Shown: positions 1 through 12,437, counted from the stretch's first letter. The stretch: DNA of 64,000 nt from Danio rerio (GCF_049306965.1 NC_133183.1:18362001-18426000); one strand, 5' to 3'. The notes: generated by a model not told the origin, from the sequence alone. Numbers and translations: made by a program.

Positions 1-112
1 ATAGTCTAAAATACCAAGAAGTCTTAGCTACCTCTTATATTCCCAACCATAAAAAAGGTCAAATTCTGCAGCAGGATGGTGCTCCATCGCATACTTCTAT
101 CTCCACATCAAA
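1..112 (+). mobile_element. Tc1/mariner transposon, internal fragment (unit A)
   Basis: Encodes the transposase segment around ILQQDGAPSHTS, whose aspartate is the second catalytic residue of the Tc1 DD34E triad. It is the unit A counterpart of 35,045-35,157 and stops at the same place, so the 3' truncation predates the duplication. The rest of the element lies left of the window. From 113 to 424 I see no gene, only sequence shared with unit B. Confidence 0.85.
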
Positions 113-424
113 GTGGCATATGCACCAAAAACAATGTTCAGAGCCCTTTAATAAATTACAAAAGCAAAAACTTAGTTTTAGTAAGGGATTTAAGACTGAA
201 GCTGTATCAGAAAAGCTGTGAATTAGGCCGTAAGGTGAAGCACCTTTTCGTTTCATTCTGTTCCAGTACGTGGGGAACTACATTCTTTTCATTCCAAAAA
301 AATTAACAATTGGTATACAATTAAACAAAGTTCTCCACATATAATCCTGCAATTATTTTTTTTCAAGTGTTTAAATCTGACAATAGTCCCATCCTCGCGT
401 AATCGTTTTTTAATGGTGAGAGAT

Positions 425-500
425 GCGGCTTTGCGTCACGTGCTTTCCGCTAGACCAATAAGATGGCTTAACGTCTGAACAACATGTAAACATGGTCCAA
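425..500 (+). promoter_or_regulatory. Promoter-like segment upstream of a remnant gene
   Basis: A CpG-containing stretch in AT-rich surroundings holds a TCACGTG E-box and an ACCAAT (CCAAT-box) motif. It lies just before the ATGGCAGCGCCC start context at 502. The same segment is in unit B at about 35,470-35,545. No TATA box is seen. Promoter function is an inference from motifs and position. Confidence 0.35.
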
Positions 501-501
501 C

Positions 502-870
502 ATGGCAGCGCCCTTGTCTTCACTATCGAGTAGCGAAGAGGATAAAATTACGGTCAGACCTTCACCAAAAAGCAGTGAAATGGTTAATAAACAATGGTAT
601 ATGCATCTCACGTCCATAAAGGAAGATGAAACGAAGGATTTTACTCGCAAACCGTGGGATACATTTAGAAACTGCATCAAACGGTGGCTTGGCCTGCAGG
701 ATGAGAGTCAGAAAATAGCAGAAACATACAAACAGTGTCTTAAACAGTGTCTGACTGTGTGCCCTAAGACGCTGGGTTTCACCTGCTACATGGGTATTAT
801 TTATATAAAAACCTTGGATGCCGCCCTGAATCTGTGGGCGATCATCACACAGACCACTCTGTGTCATTGG
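502..870 (+). pseudogene. First coding block of a broken gene of unrecognised family (unit A)
   Basis: An open block begins MAAPLSSLSSSEEDK and continues through KPWDTFRNCIKRWLGLQ and cysteine-bearing sequence (KQCLTVCPKTLGFTCYMG). The unit B counterpart (35,547) is open a little longer and retains about a dozen bases missing here. The surrounding 113-11,700 interval behaves as one repeat-borne gene, with further exon-like blocks at 9,399-11,636. I do not recognise the family. Similar uncharacterised multi-exon proteins recur in fish and invertebrate genomes, but that is from memory. The block is shown as part of a degraded gene and no function is assigned. Confidence 0.5.
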
Positions 871-1024
871 GAAATTATCTTTTGTCAACGTATTGACTAT
901 CAACCTGGGGGCTGTTCCAGAAAGCAGGTTATGTGACATACCCGGGTAAGTTTGAGAGTAAGTAGGTGGATAGCCTCAACTTTGGTTCCAAAATCGGAGG
1001 TAACTTCTGGGTATGTTAAGTAGC

Positions 1025-1092
1025 CATAGCAACTTACTCTCTGAAGATAACCTGCTCCGGAGCAGGTTATGTTCAGAGAGTAAGTTGCTATG
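1025..1092. repeat. 68-bp near-perfect palindrome
   Basis: The two 34-nt arms (CATAGCAACTTACTCTCTGA... and its inverse) differ at one position and meet at GCTCC/GGAGC with no spacer. It lies in the subterminal part of the 907-3323 element and its inner sequence repeats the CAGGTTATGT of the terminus, so it looks like a terminus duplicated in inverted orientation. Confidence 0.85.
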
Positions 1093-1472
1093 TTTTAGAG
1101 TTTGTCTGTTTTAGAGAGTTTACTGAGCATTGCGTGCTCTTTTGATGAGAATATTTATGGATGTGGACACACAGATACAAGTTTTTTCGTTGTGAGAGGG
1201 TTAAGTGCATAGTTTTTTTCTTAACCAAATTCATAATGTTAATGTATTTAACAAACCTTTTTGAAATCAAATGTGACAAACCGCGGGTCTGCGCTTATCA
1301 TAAAAAACAGTCAGTGCAGCTCTTTGTATTTGCGTCAGGGCATTTTAGGCAACTGTACAATGTGCCAGTATGACCACCTGTACAGTATGCCTGGCACTGA
1401 ACTGTTTTTTACACTTTTGTACAGTTCCTTGGTCATACATTACTACGTATCATTACACAGATGATACAGAGC

Positions 1473-1556
1473 ACGGGAATAGCGTAGTGGACAGTGCGTC
1501 GATAATGAACAACAGAGCGCACAACGGAGTGAGTTCGAATCTCACTTACAGATCTT
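1473..1556 (+). repeat. tRNA-like pol III promoter head inside a DNA transposon
   Basis: An A-box-like TAGCGTAGTGG (about 1480) is followed about 50 nt later by a B-box-like AGTTCGAATCT. The latter sits in a perfect T-arm: a 5-bp stem GTGAG/CTCAC closing the 7-nt loop TTCGAAT. A matching acceptor stem is not visible, so this is not a functional tRNA. It is more likely a tRNA-derived SINE head or pseudo-tRNA. A T-rich run follows at about 1560, which could terminate pol III. Confidence 0.45.
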
Positions 1557-3519
1557 GAGTTTTTTCTCTCCTTCTGCACCCTCACATTTTTCTGTATAAT
1601 ATTATAAGTGGCAGCTTTGTCTTTTGTAGGAAAATATATCTATAATTTAAGATGTAGGACGTCGTTCTTATATATATATACACATTCACGCACACACCTA
1701 CATTTTTTAATATAATATTTTTTTCAGGGTTTCTAAATGCTATTGTGTGCATTAATTGCAGCCGATTTTAAAGCTCCATCAGTCACTAAAGGACACTGAT
1801 AATATAAAATTTGTCCAAAGTATAAATGTGCAGGTACAACATAATTTTCTATCCTTAATCTTTTGGTGTTTCAACTATTAAACTCATTACTTCTTCCACT
1901 TACCAGCTCATCACACACCCCACCTCATCACTATGTTGAGGCTAAATGGCTGATTTTCAGGAAGTAATGATTCAAGTGTATAATACAAATATAGTAAAAA
2001 AAAAAAATAAAGCAAATGTTGCTTAACACAATGTTTATTTTTATTATATTTATATTATACAATAGAATCATTAGTGGGCACTACATTGTTACTTGCTGGA
2101 GGACAAAAGATACCCTTTTCTGTCTTATGACACGTACCTGCAGCCTGACCCAGAGGAAATCTCAGTGACCCAAGCAGACAAAACAGATAGAAGAGTGCTA
2201 AAAAATATAATTAGTCAAAAAACTATGTTTAATCAAATAGTTTGGTCTGTTCATTTCTTCATTTCCTGAAATAAAATGAATGATTTTGTACACTGCTTTA
2301 TACACGCACCTTTAAACGTGTAACATATTTTTCATATACATTTCTCACCTTAAGTTGATGCTCATGTGACTTTATCTTTGAAGATGGACCTTATACAGCT
2401 ACTTTAGAATTTAAATATGTAGATAAAAGATTTTGTGATCCAAGAGTAATATTCAAATATGGAAAAGTGCAGAAAATTCTTACACTGCTTGTTAGTTGAG
2501 GCAGAAGGAACTTCGTCTGCATGCAAAATAAAAAGAACCTAAAGCTATCTGACAACAATCACTTACAACAGTGACAGAGTGTGTGGTTTAAGTCAAAAAC
2601 TCAACCACTGATGAGCCTTTATTATAGGACACAGCAGTTAGACAGGCCTCTTTCTATTAGCTGCATGTCAGAAAGAATATTCTAGAGTGTTAAATAAAGA
2701 GCTGCAGTAATTAAATATTACCTTTTATGATAATGTTTCTGTGTTTAATGACTTTGGACAGAGTTCTAGCTCCAGAAAGATTACAATTTCTATAAGCCTT
2801 ATTAGTCAATACACATATTGTGGCCTTAAGAAATCAATGGAAGGAAAATTAAATGCATGAATGGTTACACAACATACTCAAAAAGGATGTTAAAGAGTAT
2901 TTTAATTTATCATTACAATAAAATGGAGGATGGCATGTGTAATTTAATGAACTAATAAATTTTCTTCTTATTTATTTTTTATTTTCTTATCTATTTCTTA
3001 TTCTATATTTCTTTCCTTCGTTGAAGCAGATGTGTAATCTCTGTGTTTAAAACCTCTAGCTTCGCCTCTGTAAAGTGCGCTGCCCTTTTTTTCTCACCGT
3101 GACTTTCTATGGTGACTCCTGAATTCGGCGATCTACTGAAAATGCCTTCAGGTGTGTGCCGTGCACGCGCATTAACCCGCGGTTATCTTCAGGAGGTTGA
3201 TTAAACTAACTCTTGTCACCTGTTTTGGAACCAACATACTCGCGGTAAGCAGGTTTTGGGTAAATCAACCGAGAGTTTAGGTTTTAGCAGATGGTAAGTT
3301 AACCCAGCTTTCTGGAATACCCCCCTGTTCGGGTCCTGTACTTCCTGTTTGGTGCATAATTTTCAAGTAAACGAACAAGTACATCACTGTGGCAGGCAAA
3401 CGCCAGAATCTTTCACAAGCAGAGATGCTGTCAGCAGGTAAAAACAAAGCACGCGCAAGCACACGTTTTAACTTTGAAGATATATCCTACCATATGCTGA
3501 GAACCATCCCAGATAGCAG

Positions 3520-3735
3520 GCAGTAATCGGCCCGAGCTCGGCTGCCCTCCGGCGCCTCCGGCTCCGACTCGGCATCGGCGAGTGTTATCCGGGCCGAGTG
3601 CGGGCCGCAGCTCGCTCGCGCACATGCGGTTGTGATGCGGCTGTAAAGCACTGGCCCGATTCCGGTCAACCATATCCGGCCCGAGTCTGTCTGTAGAGTC
3701 CGGGCCGCTTCTGGCAAGGACTCGGCTGATGGCAA
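3520..3735. repeat. GC-rich subterminal block with repeated GGCCCGAGTC-type motifs (left end)
   Basis: This stretch is CpG-rich in an AT-rich region. It repeats variants of GGCCCGA/TCGGGCC in both orientations (about 3529, 3590, 3652, 3676, 3700). The same motifs recur at the right end (8,555-8,794). Repeated subterminal motifs at both ends are typical of transposase-binding sites. The binding role is inferred. Confidence 0.55.
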
Positions 3736-5957
3736 CTGATTAAGTTCTTATTTTATCTAGTAATCTGTTAGCTCCACGTTTAATGATAATTTGAGAAAAT
3801 ATTCATGGTACGATAGCAAAAAAAAAAAAAAAAAAAAAAAAAAGGATATTTAGTGTGGATGGTCGCAATGTTTAGACGCAAACAAAACAATATTATTTAT
3901 AAATAGATTATACATGTCATCTAGAGAAAAACTATGTAAAATTTGCTTATTTTTGAGATAGCACGCTCCTGTGCTGACTGTTTTTTTTTTAAAGCAGAAG
4001 TTGGTTTCATAATAAACACATGCGTTACTAAATTCCTGATCCAAACTCCAATCCAGACGGTGGCGGTAATGCTCCAAAAAGCTGATTGTCAACCACCATG
4101 GCACGAAGATCACAAGAAGAAAAAGTTTGGTTTTTCAAAGACTCACGTGGATCCCGGTCAGAAAGGTAAGCTTTTTACTGCTTGTGTACTGTATAATTAG
4201 CGAATTTAGAGCTTAAAACATTTCCACGGTGTTTGGTTGTAACAGCGTTTAGTAATTTAAAACAGTTTGATACGAAATGTAACTTGCTTTAAGAAACACG
4301 GCTGGAGCTAATGTATGCTAACGCTAACAGTTACAAACACGTCTGAAAGTTCCTTTTCCTTTTACACAATGTTAGATTGTAACGTGTGTAGTAACTGAAA
4401 ACTATTTTAATTATTTTAAAGAAACATGAAACGAATTTGTGTGTATGCTAACTTTGCGTTAAAGAAAGTTTCTGTAGACGAATCCATTAACTAACTTGGC
4501 AAAACGTGTTTTTTCCTGATTTAACATTATAAAGTACCGTGGATGTTGAAAAAAATCATTGTACAGGCGTATACTTATCCAACAGTATTAATTCTGTGAT
4601 TATGTGTAAATAAAAACTAATCGTTTTGGATTAATAAAATATTATTGTTTATCTTGTTTATGCAGTTAGTCACGAAAAATGATCGAAACTCGACAGTTTA
4701 CTATTCTCTTTAAATTATCCAAGAGAAATATATTACTATGCACTTTAATTCATATTTTTTAGCCTATGTGAATCAATTATATCTTTTGTTCAAGCTGTAA
4801 TGGTCAGTTAATGTAAAACTGAACGTCTTAAAGCAGATTTTGATGTTTTTTTATGTTATTGACAGTGATAAATTCTGATTTAAATGAATGGGTAACAATA
4901 TTTGTTGGTTAAGTCTTATTGTTCTTGTTTAACAAAGGGTAGTGAGATCATTTTGCAGCACATCACGACCAAAGAAGTCAATAGCACACTCTTTTGAACG
5001 TGAATAGGCATGTTATAGTTGTGTGCTAAAAGTCCATTATAAGCTGTACTGCTGATACATTTTCAACATAGATTGAGCTTTTCAGACATTACATTACTAA
5101 TTGCTTAACAAACAGCTGAAATGGTTTATTGTTATTGGCTATCATCATCAAACATTTTTCACAATGGTAGGTTAATCTTCATGGGTACAGAATAATGCAT
5201 GTGCTTGACAATCTTACAAATCTATGTCTCAGATTCATAAGGCTGTCACTCTGCATGAATCTCCGAATAAATCTTGTGCAACCTTCTGTGTACTGATTAT
5301 TTACACTATAGGTATTATATGCATTAATTAACTTTGATAGTATTTCAGGATTTGAACTTTTCTTTACGGGAGGTTAACAACAATGTGATGTTTTATTATA
5401 GATGCATATGAGGAAGCTCGACTCAAACATCCACACGCAACTGTGATTTCTGACTGGTAGACAGATGAGGATGATGATCGCCTGTCATACATCTAAAGAC
5501 AGAACAGGTTTGTTTGCAATTATTTTAAACACATACTGTCAACATTATGTCATTGATCTATTACAACCTGTGAGTTTTGCCCTGGCACTATACTAAAGTG
5601 ATGTTTTGTTTTGTAAATGTATCTGATTAAGGGACAGTATAGACACATCTATACCATGATGAAGAAAAATTATTTGGAACAAAGAGGCTGGATAAAAGGC
5701 AGGTATGAAGATTTCAGAAATCAATGCAGCACCACAAGTACCATCACCATCAATGACTATGGCAGAAATCTTAAGACCACCATCAAGATGCACAGATACT
5801 GTACATTCCAGTACACCAGGCGTGTCCAAACTACTGCCCGCGAGGCTTTTTATAAATATCAATAGAATCTGGCCCGCTATACAAAAATGAACGTAATTCA
5901 ATAAATAACCACCGGGTGTCGCTATTACATGCATTCAATTAAGCAGCAGTTCTTGTT

Positions 5958-5961
5958 ATGA

Positions 5962-6004
<43 letters not shown>
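5958..6004 (+). repeat. (CTGT)n microsatellite
   Basis: About eleven uninterrupted TGTC/CTGT units just left of the nested MITE. Confidence 0.95.
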
Positions 6005-6005
<1 letters not shown>

Positions 6006-6009
6006 CACA

Positions 6010-6536
6010 CAGTTGAAGTCTGAATTATTAGCCCCTCATTGATTTATTTCTTCTTTTTTAAATATTTCCCAAATGATGTTTAACAGAGCAAGAACATTTT
6101 TACAGTATGTCTGATAATATTTTTTTCTTTTGGAGAAAGACTTGTTTTATTTCGGCTAGAATAAAAAGCGGTTAAAATTTTTTTATGAACCATTTTAAGG
6201 TCAGAATTATTAGCCCCTTAAGTCTTCAGAACAAACCATTGTAATAAAATAACTTGCCTAATTACCTTAACTTGACTAGTTAACTTGATTAACCTAGTTA
6301 AGCCTTTAAATGTCACTTTAAGCTGTATAGAAATGTCTTAAAAATATCTAGTCAAATATTATTTACTGTCATCATGGCAAAGATAAAATAAATCAGTTAT
6401 TAGAAATGAGTTACTAAAACTAATATGTTTAGAAATGTGTGGAAAAAAATGTTTAACTCTCCGTTAAATAGAAATTGGGGAAAAAAATAAACGGTGGCTA
6501 ATAATTTAGGGGGGCTAACAATTCTGACTTCAACTG
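6010..6536. mobile_element. Tc1-type MITE, CAGTTGAAGTC family
   Basis: Ends are CAGTTGAAGTCTGAATTATT and, reversed, CAGTTGAAGTCAGAATTGTT, with a TA following the right end. The interior carries the AAATGTCACTTTAAGCTGTA segment seen again at 17.1, 26.1, 26.5 and 44.5 kb. It is very common in zebrafish. It is nested in a hAT that is nested in the 5.3 kb element, a three-layer stack. Confidence 0.9.
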
Positions 6537-6660
<124 letters not shown>

Positions 6661-7564
6661 CTGTGTGATGTATTTAAAATTTGGCCCGCAACAACGTTTG
6701 TTTTTTTGCATCTGGCCCTCGGCCCAAAAAGTTTGGACACTCCTGCAGTACACCTATGAACATTTACAGTCTTTGTTCTAGTGCAGTTTGAGATCAAGAC
6801 AGAACTTATTGCATCTCGTGATGTCTTTGTAAGAATTGAAGACATCACTAAATTTGTTAAGGTTTAATGCAGCTAGAAAGTAAAGATCAACTAGAGAATA
6901 TCAGCAGTGTCTAACCAACTGATGTATTTACAGAGGTTGTATGAGAATAAGCTACAGGTTGATTTATACTAATCTGTTATTTTTCTTTTTTAGCACGGCT
7001 GACTGAAGTTTTAAAATCATGCAACGTCATAAAGCAGCAGCTGGGCCTGATTCTCACAAAGCCAAAACAGACGTGATGAAATTCCAGATGTAAACACATT
7101 TGACCGTCCTTTGGCCAATTTGATTTGGAAAAGCTTGAAAATCAACTAAAGGAGCAGCCCGAACAAATGAAGAAACTGGTAAGTTCAAGCTCTTGCTAAT
7201 TTCAAAGTGTTTTAAGTTTATTTTTTTTTTTATTGTTTTTTTTTTTTGCTTCGTAGGTAGCCTACTTTTTTCCTAATTTTTTCTTTTTTTATACATTAGT
7301 ACTTCTTCACTACTAATTATCTGTTTATCTTTTAATCACAGATGGAATGAGGACAAATGTCCATACCACACCACTGATAAAGAAGTGGAAAAATGCATTA
7401 CAAGGTAGCTACAACTTGCCCCTGACAGGGGTGGAGGAAGAAAGAAGAGAAAGCTAATGTGTCAAATGTCTAAATCACTATTTTGTTTTATTTTTTAAAC
7501 AACATTTTAAGTGTATTAAGATGTTCCCTGATACTTGAACAATTTGTTTCTTTCATTTGCATTT

Positions 7565-7583
7565 TTATATATATATATATATA

Positions 7584-7636
<53 letters not shown>

Positions 7637-7896
7637 ATATATGTATATATGTATGGTATGTATGTATGTATGTATGTATGTATGTATGTATGTATGTATG
7701 TATGTATGTGCGCCAAATTATGAAGAAACATCTTGATACATTTTTAATAAACGTAATACAAATAAAATTATAAATATAAAATTGCACAAGACGTGTATAT
7801 ATATGAAATGTATAATCATCTCACTCATGTCTTGCTGTTTGTGCAATTGATTTTGTTCAAGTTTATTTAAAAATAAGTTTGACTTTATACTTCTGC

Positions 7897-7945
<49 letters not shown>
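7565..7945. repeat. Cluster of TA, TG and TATG microsatellites
   Basis: (TA)n at about 7565-7622, a TG/TA mix to 7645, (TATG)n at about 7655-7707, and (TA)n followed by a poly-T at about 7902-7962. The 7,960-8,550 stretch is T-rich with no gene. Confidence 0.95.
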
Positions 7946-7962
<17 letters not shown>

Positions 7963-8554
7963 TTTGTTTGTTTATTATTATTTTAATGTTTTATTAAAAA
8001 ATGTTTCAAGATGTTTCTTCAGAATTCTGCAGTACTTTTCACAAGTTTGACTTGGATATTTTACGGATTGTCATTGGTATTTTTAAGATGTTTCTTGCTA
8101 TATCTTAAATTGGTTTCTATATTTAGGTTTATATAAAATTTAGCTGTTTTTTACAAATTTTTAATTCAAGTCTATTGGGAAAACAGGGTTGTTTTAAAAA
8201 CATCTGTGTTTGTGTGTAATTTTTAGATTTTTTGTTTAAATCTTTCTGTGTGTCTTTATTGTGTTGTTTTATTGTTGTTTTTATATTGATATTCTTGTGC
8301 ACTACAAATTATTTATAAAATTTTAGTACTATTTTTTTCTTGCAATCAATAAACGTTTAACATTTATTAATTTTGTCATTTGTCTGATTATTTTCGTTAC
8401 AGAATATGTATGCAGTTTGCACTTTATTCAAAGGTTAAACGCAGTGCTTACACTTTGTGTTTACATTATAGCCTGTGTTTGCTGTTATATAAATAAACTA
8501 ATACCATATATCAAGTACCAATGTAATACCAAAAGGTTTTATAAGGTGTATAAA

Positions 8555-8794
8555 TACGGAGTCGCGCCAGCTCCGGGCCGCAGCGCACATTACCCTCGCG
8601 CCGATTCCGGCGCGGATGCGCAGCGTCGGCTCGCTTACGGCCGCCGCATCTGGCCCGCTTGATTCGGGCCGGAATCGGGCAGTGAGTCCACAGTCATCCG
8701 GCCCGAGTCCGGCAGCCGAAGTTGGGCCGAGGGGTAAGTCTCCGGCAGGCGACAATCTAGCCGGAACTGGCCCGAGTGTATTTTGCTATCTGGG
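8555..8794. repeat. GC-rich subterminal block (right end of the 5.3 kb element)
   Basis: A CpG-rich counterpart of 3520-3735, with GGCCCGAGTCCGG, GGGCCGGAATCGGG and related motifs in both orientations. It abuts the right terminal repeat. From 8,795 to 9,398 the sequence is again the duplicated unit (matches 36,155-36,755) and shows no gene. Confidence 0.55.
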
Positions 8795-9398
8795 ATAACT
8801 AACTTTCAAATATATCCCTATTTACATTACATATATAGACTATTGCAGCATGGTCATGCCATTGGCCCTTGAACAATTCCTGATTGTTATCATACTATAT
8901 CATAACTGCAACAAGTGGCAATTCAATCATATTTTCAGGTTAAAACAGCTTTCATAATGTTATATAGAGGTCAGGTTGTAATTATATTAACAGTCAATGA
9001 CTATAAAAGTACAGCATTGTTCACATTCAATTACATAGTGCTAATATTGTTTTGAAGTCATTCTTGCAAGATATTTCAGACTCCATATTTAACTTAGTGT
9101 GGTAAACAGTTTATGAGCCATTAAATGAACAAACGTGTGAATATCAAACCTACTTTACCTCAATTAATGTTATTCATCAATATGTGGACCTTTTTGGATT
9201 CTCGGAAGTTTTGGAAATTAAAAATGTAAAACAGAAAATACATTACGACCATTTTTATTGTTTACATTCCTTAAAATGGTCTTTATTACGATGTTTATTG
9301 GACACTCAGATTGTTTTTGCATACATGTACTGCCTGAGCAGTCAAAACTTGTGTTTATTTTCTTAATACATATTTATTTACAATTTCTGTTTTTTCAG

Positions 9399-11636
9399 GT
9401 CAGTTGCTTAAAGAAGCTGAGATAAAGGAAGACCCTAGCATTCTTGTGCATATTAAAGACAAAGACAGTGAATCAGGTTCTTGACAAAGTCTACTGGAAC
9501 AGTTACACAGGCGTCAGAAGAACAGTGAGTTTTTTTTTTTTTCATTTTAACACAACTGAATATTTAATTAAAACAAATGCTAATTTTAAAAGCTAAACGT
9601 TAATCTACGTGGACCACTTGTTACAATAATTCAGCATAATAGAATATCTAGTCATTTGTGAGGGTAAAAGAATGTCGAAATAATTTGTCAAAGTATTTTC
9701 CTTCTGAAGAATAAAAACAAACTCAATTTGCTTGGTCAGTTGCTTTTAGTTTGTACATGTACACAATACATGCATTCCAAATATGGAAGCCGGTGTAATA
9801 GTTACAGAACATAAATAATATTCATGTTTTTATTAGAAATGAGCCAACCTACGATGTAGGCTACAAGATCTTCTCTGAGAGGGTCATCCACCATCGAATA
9901 ATTGTAAACCAAGGGGTGTCGACAATGAAGAAGAATAATGCCAAGAAGAATATGGTAAAGAGCCATGAAGATCTTGACGCTTTAACTACTGGTAATTTAA
10001 GTTTCTTTTGCAGCTTTGGAATGAACATTTATGCAACCTTTTTTTCTCACACAATGAGTAATCATCATGTAATAAATAATAATATTCCTCTTTTTTATCA
10101 TAATAAGCTGACAATGTTTTTTTTATATTTTGTATATGTGATCATCATTTCTTGTATTTTTATTATTTCAGGCAGGATAAATTAAAGTGGAGGCTGTCCC
10201 ATGATTTCCCCCAGCTGGTGTTTCACTCTTCTAACCAGCGCAACATCAATGAATTGGTTTTTCTTGAGACCCTTTCTGCAGATTGGTTGAACCAATACCT
10301 CATCTGGTAGAAAGAATACCTCATCCATCAGGTACACAAACAACTGAGTCAACAGACGTAACTAGCCAAAGTATTGGTGAAAGCACAGCAAGTAGAATAG
10401 CTGGTACTGCAGAGAACACAAGGGCACTTCATAGTGTGGCATTGATACTAAAGAGAATTGTAGATGACTCTCCTTGTATGACATGTCCATGCTCACCCAC
10501 GTCTGATGATTGAAATATTAGGGCAGCAAAATCTGTTGTGCCGTTTGATCTGTTTAACCTAATTTCATGGATTATTGGTGCAACTGAAGAACCAACACTA
10601 GCCCGTTGTGTTGATATTCCAGATGATTTATACCTGAAAGTGATCTCCATTTGCCACGACCATCGTTTATCTTGCATCTAAGAACCCGGAGGCAGACACC
10701 TAAATCATTGTTTCTGGGTGTAACTGTTTGATAAGAAAAGATCATATAGTGCTAGTCTTTAATCAAGCTATATATGCCAAAGCTTGTAATGACTGAATTA
10801 GGTGAGTTTCCTGGGCATTCTGGGGAAAAGGTTTGGAGATGCAGCACTGCAAGATATACTCATTTATTCAGAAGTTGTTGCTCTAGGATCTATCAATGGA
10901 GTGATGAGTGGTCATCGCTATAACCACAGCATGAGGACACACAAACATCTGTATGAGAGTCTGCAGCTCATCAGATTTTTCAGTTTCTTTGCCACCAGAA
11001 GACTGAAATGAGTGTTTGACTGTCATAAGTGAGATCACATGTGCATTCCCGAACAGGATAATGGATATTTTGTATGAAAATGAAAAAATTGTCAAAATGT
11101 GTTTAAAATGTAGCTTTTGTTATGGTTTTCGGTTTTTCTCTTAATGAATCAAACTCAGTCTGGAGGTTATAAATATCAGAAGAGTATACTTTATTGTCGA
11201 CAACAAAGGAGATTTTTCAGGAGACCCCCAGTAGCATCTCTGCCTGAAAATTCTGTCTCACTGATGTTCTGGCCTGCTTATATACCCTTTTGCAGCTGTT
11301 TTTCACATTGTTCTACATTTGTCACACAAGATCCCACCTAGTTTTAACCCCTGACCCAAATATGGTAACCATATATCTTATCCATCAATACTTGATTATT
11401 TCCACATGTGATGCTCTATTCTCATCCATTTCTTGTGACACCTTAGTTGTTTACTCAGGCCATCTCCCCTTTCTAACTTTACATAGTACCTTAATTCTTC
11501 TAATGGTATTTAAGTCTACAAGCAGATTATACACGTACAATTTGAATATATAGATTAACTTTACACTTTAAAGAGTATAAAATCCACTTCACTTTCAGGT
11601 TCTGATGATAGTGATGAGGAGAGTAGTGATGAGTAA
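9399..11636 (+). pseudogene. Later coding blocks of the broken unrecognised gene (unit A)
   Basis: Exon-like blocks: GQLLKEAEIKEDPSILVHIK (9399, after TTTTTTCAG); NEPTYDVGYKIFSERVIHH then a Lys/Asn-rich run (about 9838-9990); KWRLSHDFPQLVFHSSNQRN (about 10,180); VPFDLFNLISWIIGATEEP (about 10,535); GILGKRFGDAALQDILIYSE (about 10,808); and an acidic end SDDSDEESSDE (11,600-11,636). The last is followed by AATAAA at 11,675-11,680. The blocks are interrupted in several places. Nearly all the damage is shared with unit B, so the gene was broken before the duplication. The family is not recognised. The similar motif strings I recall come only from uncharacterised fish and invertebrate proteins. Confidence 0.5.
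11118..11565 (-). mobile_element. Solo LTR (retrovirus-like fossil), unit A
   Basis: A 448-bp block runs TGTTATGG...CTTTACA on the plus strand, flanked by a 4-bp duplication CTTT (11,114-11,117 and 11,566-11,569). Read on the minus strand it has TATATAAG (about 11,285), then AATAAA about 100 nt downstream, the order expected of U3, R and U5. No internal retroviral region is present. The identical insertion is in unit B, so it predates the duplication. A 4-bp TSD fits ERV-type elements; the family is not resolved. Confidence 0.7.
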
Positions 11637-11674
11637 AAATGATCTGTGTCACATGTTAGTTCAGTTTGAGCTGT

Positions 11675-11680
11675 AATAAA
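11675..11680 (+). terminator. Poly(A) signal AATAAA of the remnant gene
   Basis: AATAAA lies about 40 nt after the last open block. The 11,681-12,245 stretch holds no gene that I can see. Confidence 0.5.
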
Positions 11681-12406
11681 GTTTCTGTAAAATTTGTACA
11701 TTTTTGGCGGTATTGAAAAATTTGTGCAGCAGACCAGCATTTCATGTCATTTCAGCCAACTTGGACCAAAATTGATCTTATTGTTAACTTTGTGATACCT
11801 TAGTGCTTACTGAACATTTTTGAAAAATAAAACATAACAAACATGTTTAAGTTCAAATATCTTCTTCAGTTTTATTAAGAGCCAATATGTGAAATTGAGG
11901 TGGGTTGTAAAAAATGCTTAATTTCATGGTCTTCAATTAAAATTGAGTAGATTAATGCACCAGTACCTGTCTCATATATGTAGCTACATGTACAAAAGTC
12001 AATTTGACACATATTGTGTGTTGCCAAAATGCATATTAATAAAGTCACAGGCCAAACTAGCAACATAAGATTTTAGTTTTTTGTAAATTCCTAATTATTC
12101 GCATTTATGCATCTTGACAAAAAACTGCAGTATTTTTTGTGGAGAACTTTTAACATAACATCAGGATGCTGTCTATCCAGAAATGCATAAAAAAGTAGTG
12201 CCCAGATGTGGAAACCAAAACCACTTTTTCTAGGTTCACCTTATGGCCTATAATGCGAGATCCCACTGGATTTTATCATGGATATTTTTCATTTATGAGA
12301 CTTTCAGGCAATATAATAATAATAATAATAATAAAAATAAATGAATAAACATAAGGCGGAGTAATTCTAGGATTTTTATTTTAGAGGGGATCAAATCTAA
12401 TAAGGG

Positions 12407-12437
<31 letters not shown>

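Larger units (their letters stand above)
907..3323. mobile_element. 2.4 kb DNA transposon with GGGG...TTCCAGAAAGC termini (PIF/Harbinger-like, tentative), unit A only
   Basis: The left end reads GGGGGCTGTTCCAGAAAGC and the right end, reversed, reads GGGGTATTCCAGAAAGC. Further in, GGTTCCAAAA on the left pairs with TTTTGGAACC on the right. The flanks read CCT|element|CCT, and unit B has a single CCT at the matching site (about 35,975), so this is a filled/empty pair with a 3-bp duplication. No transposase is visible, so it is non-autonomous. The superfamily is a guess from TSD length and terminus style. Most of 1,600-3,050 is AT-rich with nothing recognisable. TSS or gene-like content is absent apart from the hairpin and tRNA-like piece listed separately. 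Confidence 0.8.

Noticed and set aside
1473-1556. Functional tRNA gene
   Set aside because: The T-arm and boxes are good, but there is no pairing acceptor stem and the box spacing is long.
7483-7787. Tyr/Ile/Val/Cys repeat open frames on both strands
   Set aside because: They run across TA, TG and TATG microsatellites.
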